A stretch of 8,561 bases of DNA, from NCBI GenBank assembly GCA_900551335.1, contig URVO01000049.1, positions 1 to 8,561 of the forward strand, in the 5' to 3' direction. The DNA is from an uncultured Phascolarctobacterium sp. Its GTDB lineage: Bacteria; Bacillota; Negativicutes; Acidaminococcales; Acidaminococcaceae. Numbering within the stretch: position 1 is the stretch's first letter; every line of letters begins with the position of its first letter. Made by a program: the position numbers and the translations under genes. The notes below the pieces were generated by a model. It was not told the DNA's origin. It searched no databases and saw only the letters and a list, made by a program, of their open reading frames with translations. Below, piece by piece: positions 1-5,276 of this stretch.

Positions 1-1
1 G

Positions 2-262
2 ATGTATGATGTGCCGCAGACTGTGCCGACCGGTGTACATGAGGAGCAGGCTGTTTATGCTGCGGAAACGCTGACAACAGAGGAAAAGCTGCTGCAGTTT
101 TGCAGTGTGCCGCGCTCGCGACAGGAGCTTATTGATTTCTTAGGCTTTTCTCGATACTACACCATGTCGAAGCTTGTGCAGCCGTTGCTGGACGCACAAA
201 AGCTGGCGCTGACGCTGCCGGAAAAGCCGAAAAGCTCTAAGCAGAGATATTTTAAACCCTGA
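2..262 (+). CDS. C-terminal fragment of a putative DNA-binding/ATP-binding protein with a winged-helix end (5' truncated)
   Basis: Only the last ~86 codons are present. The frame is open to the window edge and there is no visible ribosome binding site before the ATG at position 2, so that Met is probably internal and the true start lies upstream. From about residue 26 the fragment reads as a compact winged helix: a first helix (EEKLLQFCSVPRS), a recognition-type segment (RQELIDFLGFS), a third helix (KLVQPLLDAQKL) and a beta wing ending in LPEKPKSSKQRYF. That pattern (PxSRxEL..LG ... Y....V.PLL..G.L.mT.P.KPxSxxQ+Y) is what I know from the C-termini of AlbA_2/AAA_4 (COG2865, 'RecG-like') putative transcriptional regulators and some Fic-family proteins. 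The catalytic or ATP-binding part is outside the window, so the two families cannot be separated. The gene ends five bases before a strong hairpin and is not co-transcribed with what follows. Confidence 0.6.
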   Translation: MYDVPQTVPTGVHEEQAVYAAETLTTEEKLLQFCSVPRSRQELIDFLGFSRYYTMSKLVQPLLDAQKLALTLPEKPKSSKQRYFKP

Positions 263-267
263 TTCCC

Positions 268-328
268 AAAGACTAGAAGCAGAATTTGTGCTTTCGCATT
301 GCTGCTTTTAGTCTTTTTTCTATTTTTT
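268..328 (+). terminator. Rho-independent terminator after the winged-helix gene
   Basis: The left arm at 268-282 (AAAGACTAGAAGCAG) pairs with the right arm at 302-316 (CTGCTTTTAGTCTTT) over 15 bp with one G-U pair. The 19-nt loop has a small inner stem (TGC/GCA). The right arm runs into six T's at 314-319 and a second T-run at 323-328. The hairpin begins five bases after the stop codon at 260-262, so it ends the upstream transcript and isolates the chelatase genes. Confidence 0.85.
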
Positions 329-339
329 GCAAAAAAAGC

Positions 340-370
340 TTGCGTGTATAGCTGCTAGATAGTGTATACT
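340..370 (+). promoter_or_regulatory. Probable weak sigma-A-type promoter for the chelatase I/D pair
   Basis: A -35-like TTGCGT (340-345) and a -10-like TATACT (365-370) are separated by 19 bp, longer than the ideal 17, so this would be weak or regulated. It sits between the upstream terminator and the ATG at 420, where a promoter is required. The leader of ~40-45 nt shows no riboswitch-sized structure. A 7-bp direct repeat GTGTATA (344-350 and 362-368) brackets the spacer. Confidence 0.5.
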
Positions 371-419
371 TGCAAGAGTGCTTTAATGATATAGCATTTT
401 AATAAATGGAGGAATATAC

Positions 420-1448
420 ATGAAACGTACTGCTGTCTATCCGTTCACTGCGATTGTTGGGCAGGAGGATATGAAACTTTCATTAATTTTAAATGTCATC
501 AATCCTGCGCTTGGCGGCGTCTTGATTAAGGGTGAAAAGGGCACGGCGAAATCAACTGCTGTCCGTGCTTTGGCAGAGCTGCTGCCGCCGCTGCCTGCTG
601 TGCAGGGCTGCAAATTCCACTGTGATCCGCACAGCAGCCAGCTGTGTGATGAGTGTGCTGCCAAGCTGGCGTCAGCTGAGAGTCTGCCTGAGGAAACGCT
701 GCAGATGCGCGTTGTAGAGCTGCCTGTCAGCGCGACAGAGGATCGCGTTGTGGGCACGCTGGATATAGAGCATGCGATTAAGCATGGCGAGAAGAAGTTT
801 GAGGCAGGCATTTTGGCGCAGGCGAACCGCAATATTCTCTATGTTGATGAAATCAATTTGCTGGACGACCATGTTGTCGATGTGCTGCTGGATGCTGCGG
901 CTATGGGTGTGAACACGGTGGAGCGCGAGGGCGTGTCCTATTCTCATCCGGCGCGTTTTGTACTCGTCGGCACGATGAACCCTGAGGAGGGCGATATCCG
1001 TCCGCAGCTCCTTGACCGCTTCGGCTTGAGCGTTGTGGTTACGGGCGAGCATGATCCGCTGCAGCGCGTGGAGGTTATCAAGCGCCGTCTGGCTTATGAA
1101 AATGATGCAGAGGGTTTTATCGCCGGTTATGCCGAAGAGCAGCAGGAGCTGGCAGAGAAAATCATTGCTGCCGGTAAGCTGCTGCCTGAGGTGACGATTG
1201 CTGATAAGCTGCTGGAAACTGTGGCGAAGCTTTCTGTGGAGCTGGGCGTAGACGGGCACCGCGCTGATATTACGGTTATCAAGACGGCGCTGACTGTAGC
1301 GGCCTTCAATGGACGTAGGGAAGCAACGCTTGCTGATCTGAAACAGGCAGCGAAGCTTGTACTGCCGCACCGCATGCGCCGCCGCCCGTTCGAAGAGGGC
1401 GAGCTGGACTGGAGTAAGGTTGAGAGCTTTTTAGATGCTGAAGGCTGA
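420..1448 (+). CDS. chlI: Magnesium/cobalt chelatase subunit I-like AAA+ ATPase (ChlI/BchI family)
   Basis: This cytoplasmic AAA+ ATPase is the small motor subunit of a class I metal chelatase, which uses ATP hydrolysis with a D subunit to drive metal insertion into a tetrapyrrole by a large H/CobN subunit. Visible motifs are the N-terminal [10 protein letters not shown], Walker A GEKGTAKS (residues 38-45), Walker B ILYVDE (139-144), a sensor-1-like GTMNPEEG (184-191) and LLDRFG (197-202), plus a C-terminal helical lid ending in [10 protein letters not shown]. At 342 aa it matches the usual ~340-350 aa. A Cys cluster after Walker A (C64, C68, C76, C79) is of the kind found in chelatase I homologues of non-photosynthetic prokaryotes and could bind zinc or an Fe-S cluster (inference). 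The start is supported by GGAGG at 408-412, seven bases before ATG. It is followed after 11 bases by the D-subunit gene, clearly an operon. Family assignment is sure; the substrate (Mg-porphyrin versus cobalt-corrin) is not, and cobalt is likelier in a non-phototroph. Confidence 0.93.
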   Translation: MKRTAVYPFTAIVGQEDMKLSLILNVINPALGGVLIKGEKGTAKSTAVRALAELLPPLPAVQGCKFHCDPHSSQLCDECAAKLASAESLPEETLQMRVVELPVSATEDRVVGTLDIEHAIKHGEKKFEAGILAQANRNILYVDEINLLDDHVVDVLLDAAAMGVNTVEREGVSYSHPARFVLVGTMNPEEGDIRPQLLDRFGLSVVVTGEHDPLQRVEVIKRRLAYENDAEGFIAGYAEEQQELAEKIIAAGKLLPEVTIADKLLETVAKLSVELGVDGHRADITVIKTALTVAAFNGRREATLADLKQAAKLVLPHRMRRRPFEEGELDWSKVESFLDAEG

Positions 1449-1452
1449 GGTG
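1447..1452 (+). promoter_or_regulatory. Ribosome binding site that decides the ChlD start
   Basis: GAGGTG overlaps the TGA stop of the I-subunit gene (1446-1448). Three in-frame starts follow: GTG 1457, ATG 1460 and ATG 1466. The spacing favours ATG 1460 (7-9 bases). GTG 1457 remains possible and ATG 1466 is too far. The overlap of stop and Shine-Dalgarno suggests translational coupling of the two subunits. Confidence 0.6.
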
Positions 1453-1459
1453 CAGCGTG

Positions 1460-3403
1460 ATGCGTATGGAAACAATTTATCCCTTTACAGCCGTAGTGGG
1501 GCAGGAGCAGGCGAAAAAGGCGCTTCTCATAGCTCTTGTCAACCAGAAGGCCGGGGGACTTTTAATTGGTGGGGCGAAGGGGACGGCGAAGTCTGTGCTG
1601 GCACGCAGCTGTGTGGAGCTTGCCGGAGGCCGCAGGCTGCTGACGCTGCCGCTGAATGTGACGGAGGATATGCTGTTTGGCAGCATTGATATCGAATATG
1701 CTGTAAGTCTTGGCGAGAAGCGCTTTTCACCGGGGATTCTGGCGCGGGCGACGGACAATATCCTTTATATTGATGAAGCTAACCTGCTGCGTCAGGAGCT
1801 TTTGACGGCTGTGCTTGATGCGAACAGCGCAGGCGTGAATAATGTGGAGCGTGACGGCATCAGCTGTAGTCATGCTGTACGCACGACGCTTATTGCGACG
1901 ATGAATCCCGAGGAGGGAACGCTGCCGCCGCATATTCTCGACCGCTTTGGCATGTATGTTGATGTACAGGCCTTGACTGCTGTGCAGGAGCGCGTGGAGA
2001 TTATGCAGCGCGCCTTGGCATATAGCAGGAATATACTTGACTTCCGCAGACGCTACGCTGAGGAAACGCAGCAGCTGGCAGCGAAGCTGGCGGCTGCTAG
2101 GGAGCTTTTGCCGCGGGTTGCAGCTTCGGACGCTATGCTGATGCTGGCAGCGCAGCTGTGTGCTCAGGCCTATTGCGCGGGGCACAGGGCAGAGCTTTAT
2201 CTGCTGGAGGCAACGCGGGCGCTGGCGGCTCTTGCCGGACGCAGCTATGTGCTGCCTAAGGATATCGAGGAGGCGGCGCAGTTCGTGCTGCCGCACCGCA
2301 TGCGCAAGCCGCCCGAGCAGCAGAGCGAAGAGCCTGAGCAGCAGGAGGATAACCAGAGCGAGGACGACAGCGAGCAGGACGAGGATAATTCGCCTGAGGA
2401 TGAGCAGGACAATGATGAGGACAGTCAGCTGCCCCCGCCGCCGCTCGATAATGGCGCTGATGATAATGATGCCGCAGATGAGTCTGAGGATGATGACGAG
2501 AGCAGAGATGAGGATGAGCAGCAGAAGGAGCAGGATAACAGCAATTTGGCTCCGGAGGAGCAGATTGACGATATTGACAAAACGTTCCGCTTGCCGAAGA
2601 TGCTGCTGGATTTGGGTAAGGACCGCAATGTGCGCCGTGGCAGCGGCAAGCGCAGTGTGACGAAGACCGACTTGAAGCAGGGACGTTATGTGCGTGCAGA
2701 GCAGCCGAAGGGCAAGGTCACCGACCTCGCCTTTGACGCGACGATTCGCGCTGCTGCACCGTATCAGCGCTTGCGTGAGGACAATGGCTGTGCGCTCAAC
2801 ATCAAGGAGGAGGATTTGCGTCAGAAGGTACGCGAAAAGCGTATTGGCAACACCTTCCTCTTTGCTGTGGATGCCAGCGGCTCGATGGGCGCACGCGAGC
2901 GTATGCGTGCTGTCAAGGGCGCAATCTTTTATATGCTGCAGGAGGCGTATCAAAAGCGCGACCGCGTGGGCATGATTGCCTTCCGCCGCGATAAGGCAGA
3001 CCTGCTGCTGCCGATTACGCGCAGCGTGGATTTGGCACAGAAGCGTTTGGCGGAAATGCCGACTGGCGGCAAAACACCGTTGGCCGATGGCTTGGCGCTG
3101 TCGTTGCAGACGCTGGCGCTGCTGAATAAGCGTGACAGTGAGCTGGAGCCGATTCTCATCGTCGTCACCGATGGCCGTGCGAACGCCGTGCATGAGGGCG
3201 AGAAGGAGCCTGTGGCTGCCGCAATAAATATTGCTGAAAAAATTGCTAAGGCAAAAATCACCTCTGTAGTTATTGACACGGAAAGCGATTTTATCAAGCT
3301 GGGCATCGCGAAAAAGCTTGCCGCTGCGATGCAGGCTAATTATTATACGCTGCAGCGCTTGTCTAAGGAAAATATTATTCACATCGTAAGAAATTTGAAT
3401 TGA
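1460..3403 (+). CDS. chlD: Magnesium/cobalt chelatase subunit D-like protein: AAA+ domain, acidic linker, VWA domain (ChlD/BchD family)
   Basis: This is the adaptor/platform subunit of a class I chelatase. It joins the I-subunit AAA+ ring and, through its VWA domain, contacts the large catalytic subunit. Numbering is from ATG 1460 (647 aa, normal for the family). An N-terminal AAA+ domain carries YPFTAVVGQE, Walker A GAKGTAKS (38-45), Walker B ILYIDE (101-106), ATMNPEEG and ILDRFG, and ends at LPHRMRKPP near residue 285. An Asp/Glu/Gln/Ser linker with a short PPPP run spans about 284-372. A conserved joining region includes GRYVRAEQP and LAFDATIRAAAPYQ. A C-terminal VWA domain has a MIDAS set: DASGS (471-475), the Thr of GGKTPL (T539) and VTDGRAN (D571). 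Both Walker motifs are intact, unlike the degenerate ones reported for many phototroph ChlD proteins, so this subunit may hydrolyse ATP. The first domain is a paralogue of the I subunit. No H/CobN gene is nearby. Its last codons contain the -35 of the next promoter. Confidence 0.93.
   Translation: MRMETIYPFTAVVGQEQAKKALLIALVNQKAGGLLIGGAKGTAKSVLARSCVELAGGRRLLTLPLNVTEDMLFGSIDIEYAVSLGEKRFSPGILARATDNILYIDEANLLRQELLTAVLDANSAGVNNVERDGISCSHAVRTTLIATMNPEEGTLPPHILDRFGMYVDVQALTAVQERVEIMQRALAYSRNILDFRRRYAEETQQLAAKLAAARELLPRVAASDAMLMLAAQLCAQAYCAGHRAELYLLEATRALAALAGRSYVLPKDIEEAAQFVLPHRMRKPPEQQSEEPEQQEDNQSEDDSEQDEDNSPEDEQDNDEDSQLPPPPLDNGADDNDAADESEDDDESRDEDEQQKEQDNSNLAPEEQIDDIDKTFRLPKMLLDLGKDRNVRRGSGKRSVTKTDLKQGRYVRAEQPKGKVTDLAFDATIRAAAPYQRLREDNGCALNIKEEDLRQKVREKRIGNTFLFAVDASGSMGARERMRAVKGAIFYMLQEAYQKRDRVGMIAFRRDKADLLLPITRSVDLAQKRLAEMPTGGKTPLADGLALSLQTLALLNKRDSELEPILIVVTDGRANAVHEGEKEPVAAAINIAEKIAKAKITSVVIDTESDFIKLGIAKKLAAAMQANYYTLQRLSKENIIHIVRNLN
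2309..2575 (+). other. Acidic low-complexity linker segment within the ChlD-like gene
   Basis: About 90 codons dominated by GAG, GAC, GAT and CAG encode a strongly negative Asp/Glu/Gln/Ser tract with one PPPP run near 2430-2443. Acidic, proline-containing linkers between the AAA+ and VWA domains are a known ChlD/BchD trait. The low-complexity codons also keep reverse-strand frames open here, which creates false long ORFs. Confidence 0.8.
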
Positions 3404-3423
3404 TGATAAGAGTATAGTATACT
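3395..3423 (+). promoter_or_regulatory. Sigma-A-type promoter for the secreted protein/RND operon, overlapping the end of the ChlD-like gene
   Basis: TTGAAT (3395-3400) and TATACT (3418-3423) are separated by exactly 17 bp. The -35 lies in the last two sense codons of the upstream gene, and no terminator lies between them, so read-through from the chelatase operon is also possible. The -10 is the right arm of an odd palindrome AGTATA-G-TATACT (3411-3423), a candidate operator. The downstream leader is about 30 nt with AAAGGAGTG at 3443-3451. Confidence 0.65.
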
Positions 3424-3459
3424 AATAGGTATATTGAAATACAAAGGAGTGAAGCTTTC

Positions 3460-4017
3460 ATGAAAAAATTACTCGTTCTTTTAATGACTTTACTTTGCTG
3501 TGCAACTGCCTTTGCCGCAGATGCAGACACCAAGACGGATAAGCAGCAGGGCGTAAACTGGGAAATCAGTATGATGCCGAAGCCGTCTGCTGAGGAGCAG
3601 GAGGCAGCACGCTGGTCTATCGTTGTAGAAAATAACGTCGGTGTCTATGCTTATGACATGGATTCGCTGACCTTCAGCAAGGTTACTAATGGCGTTGTTG
3701 ATAAAAATATTATTTCTGTGCTTACGAAAACCGTTTTCACAGAGAAAAATATGCTGAAAAAGCTTGATGAGCAGTTTAAGGGCAAGCTGGCGAAAAAGGA
3801 AAAGGTGCAGTATTGCGAAATCCTCATGACCTTCAACCTGCAGGACAAGACCTACGGCGTAGAGGCTATGGACGTGTATGGCAGCAAGAAAACTCTGCTG
3901 AGTCATCAGGTAAAGGATTTGAAATTTGTGCCCATTCCCGAGGGCAGCTTTGCTGAGGCTATGCTGGAAATCTGCCAGCAGGCTGTTGCTGCTGATGCTC
4001 AGGCAGCAGGCAAATAA
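3460..4017 (+). CDS. Secreted/periplasmic protein, surface-adhesin E-like, first gene of the RND operon
   Basis: The 185-aa product begins with a clear Sec signal peptide: K2-K3, a hydrophobic core LLVLLMTLLCCAT, and AFA-A, giving likely signal peptidase I cleavage after residue 19. The two adjacent Cys residues in the core are not preceded by a lipobox. The mature part is about 165 residues, mixed beta/alpha. Segments WSIVVENNVGVYAYDMDSL, MTFNLQDKTYGVEAMDVYG and VPIPEGSFAEAMLEICQQ follow the layout I know for surface-adhesin protein E-like proteins (W..V....n...Y.D..s ... yD.k.y......yd ... W..I.PgS..e.l...C), which are frequent as small paralogues in Negativicutes. Two Cys in the mature chain (C119, C172) could form a disulfide. 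The start is supported by AAAGGAGTG eight bases upstream. Its TAA overlaps the ATG of the RND adaptor (TAATG), implying translational coupling and perhaps a periplasmic role beside the pump. The biochemical function is unknown; the family call is from memory of motifs and only moderate. Confidence 0.6.
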   Translation: MKKLLVLLMTLLCCATAFAADADTKTDKQQGVNWEISMMPKPSAEEQEAARWSIVVENNVGVYAYDMDSLTFSKVTNGVVDKNIISVLTKTVFTEKNMLKKLDEQFKGKLAKKEKVQYCEILMTFNLQDKTYGVEAMDVYGSKKTLLSHQVKDLKFVPIPEGSFAEAMLEICQQAVAADAQAAGK

Positions 4018-5276
4018 TGCTGCGCCCGAACTTTACTCAGGCAAAAAAATATATAGTACAACACAAACTCCTTAGTCTGCTCGCCATCTGTGTGATGGGT
4101 GCTTTTTTGGCGCTGGGACTTAAGCATCTCTCCAACCAGCAGACAGCCAAAAGAGTTGTTATGAAGCCTGTCGTGCACACGCAGGTAGTCAGCAGACGAC
4201 CATTGTATAAAAGCATTAATCTGTTTGGCCAGCTCAAGGCCAAGGCGGAGATTGATATCGTCAATAAATATGCCGGTATCGTCGATGAGGTTAATGTGGA
4301 TTTGGGCAGCAAGGTGCAGGCCGGAGATATTCTTCTGGTGCAGCATCTTGATGATGCCCGAGCCGAAATGCTCAAGGCCCAGGCACGCTATGCCGAGGCC
4401 GGAGCCAATGCGGCCACGACTGACGTAAGCTACAGCACAGGAATTGCGCGCTATGAGGCTGATTATAAGCTGGCGCAGGTCAATGCCGAGCGTTACCGCA
4501 AGCTTTTTGCGCAGGGAGCTGTTTCGAGAGCTGAGCTGGACAGCATGGAGCAGACGCTGGCCAATAAAAAGGCGCAATATGAGGCGCTGGCGCTGCAGCA
4601 AAGCTATGATGGCAGACCGTCGCAGGTCTATCGCCAGGAGCAGATTGCCGCAAGACGTGAGCAGGAGTATATTATTGCGCAAAATAAGTACCATGATTTG
4701 ATTTTTAAGGCACCACGCGCAGGTATTATTACCTACCGCGATGCAGAGGTGGGTGGCTATGCGCCTGCAGGAAGCAGGCTGCTTACCCTTTTAGATGACA
4801 GTGGTTTTACAGTGGACTGCGATATTACAGAGGCAGAGGCTGCCGCTGTAACCGAAGGCACGCAGGTCGAGCTGACGCTGGAGGCGATTGGCGAAGTATG
4901 CCAGGGTACAGTTGTTTATGTGAGTCCCACGAGAAATAGGGAGACGAACAAATTTACCTTACGCATCAGGCTGGATGAGCCTGGCTCCGGAGTGAAGGCC
5001 GGTCTTTTTGCCAAAGGCTCGCTGCAGTTCCTGCAAAAGCCATCCACTATATATTTACCAAAAAAGGCTGTGCTCGAACGAGACGGCAAATATTTTGTTT
5101 ATGTACTGGCGCAGGGCAATAAGGCTAAGAGAGTAGCTGTTGTTGCCGGTGCCGCGAATAATGAAAGCATAGAGCTTGTGCAGGGCTTGCAGGTAGGTGA
5201 TACGGTTATTCTTGACAATCTTGCGCGTCTGCGTGACGGCATGGTGGTCGAGATAGCGAAGGAGGAGGCGAAGTAA
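4017..5276 (+). CDS. RND efflux periplasmic adaptor subunit (HlyD/AcrA-type membrane fusion protein)
   Basis: This protein links the inner-membrane RND transporter to an outer-membrane channel. The 419-aa chain has a basic N-terminus and one hydrophobic anchor (about residues 18-35), with no convincing lipobox. A split biotinyl-lipoyl domain follows: first half AEIDIVNKYAGIVDEVNVDLG with VQAGDILLVQ (77-109), second half FKAPRAGIITYRDAEVGGYAPAGSRLLTL (about 230-260). Between them lies an alanine/glutamine/arginine-rich helical hairpin of about 110 residues that contains the typical LFAQGAVSRAELD turn. A beta-barrel (about 265-340, VDCDITEAEAAAV ... FTLRIRLDEP) and a membrane-proximal domain (IYLPKKAVLERDGKYFVYVL ... 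IELVQGLQVGDTVILDNLARLRDGMVVEI) complete the fold. No good Shine-Dalgarno precedes its ATG, which overlaps the previous stop (TAATG), so it probably depends on re-initiation. Its own stop overlaps the transporter start in the same way. Confidence 0.92.
   Translation: MLRPNFTQAKKYIVQHKLLSLLAICVMGAFLALGLKHLSNQQTAKRVVMKPVVHTQVVSRRPLYKSINLFGQLKAKAEIDIVNKYAGIVDEVNVDLGSKVQAGDILLVQHLDDARAEMLKAQARYAEAGANAATTDVSYSTGIARYEADYKLAQVNAERYRKLFAQGAVSRAELDSMEQTLANKKAQYEALALQQSYDGRPSQVYRQEQIAARREQEYIIAQNKYHDLIFKAPRAGIITYRDAEVGGYAPAGSRLLTLLDDSGFTVDCDITEAEAAAVTEGTQVELTLEAIGEVCQGTVVYVSPTRNRETNKFTLRIRLDEPGSGVKAGLFAKGSLQFLQKPSTIYLPKKAVLERDGKYFVYVLAQGNKAKRVAVVAGAANNESIELVQGLQVGDTVILDNLARLRDGMVVEIAKEEAK
5261..5268 (+). 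promoter_or_regulatory. Strong ribosome binding site for the RND transporter
   Basis: GGAGGAGG lies seven bases before the ATG at 5276, inside the last codons of the adaptor. Unlike the adaptor itself, the transporter therefore has its own near-perfect Shine-Dalgarno in addition to the TAATG overlap. Confidence 0.8.

Noticed and set aside
371..419. Cobalamin riboswitch ahead of the chelatase genes
   Set aside because: The leader is only about 50 nt and shows no B12-box-like sequence, too short for that riboswitch class.
672..1370. 232-codon open frame on the - strand
   Set aside because: It is antisense to the ChlI-like gene, has no ribosome binding site that I can see and no recognisable domain.
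2160..2660. 166-codon + strand frame rich in Arg, Met and Ser
   Set aside because: It is a frame-shifted reading of the acidic linker (GAT/GAG/CAG codons); composition alone explains it.
1727..3382. 551-codon open frame on the - strand
   Set aside because: It lies wholly inside the ChlD-like gene, whose motifs are clear. The frame stays open because of codon bias and the acidic low-complexity tract; its translation is Leu/Ile/Arg-rich without recognisable domains.
3460..3534. Possible lipoprotein signal in the secreted protein (LLCC)
   Set aside because: The residue before each Cys is Leu or Cys, not Gly/Ala/Ser, and a good signal peptidase I site (AFA-A) follows.
4083..4095. Possible lipobox LAIC in the RND adaptor
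   Set aside because: Ile at position -1 is not accepted by the lipoprotein signal peptidase pattern; an uncleaved N-terminal anchor fits better.
3999..4694. 231-codon open frame on the - strand
   Set aside because: It is antisense to the adaptor's lipoyl and hairpin region, an overlap artefact of a well-supported gene.
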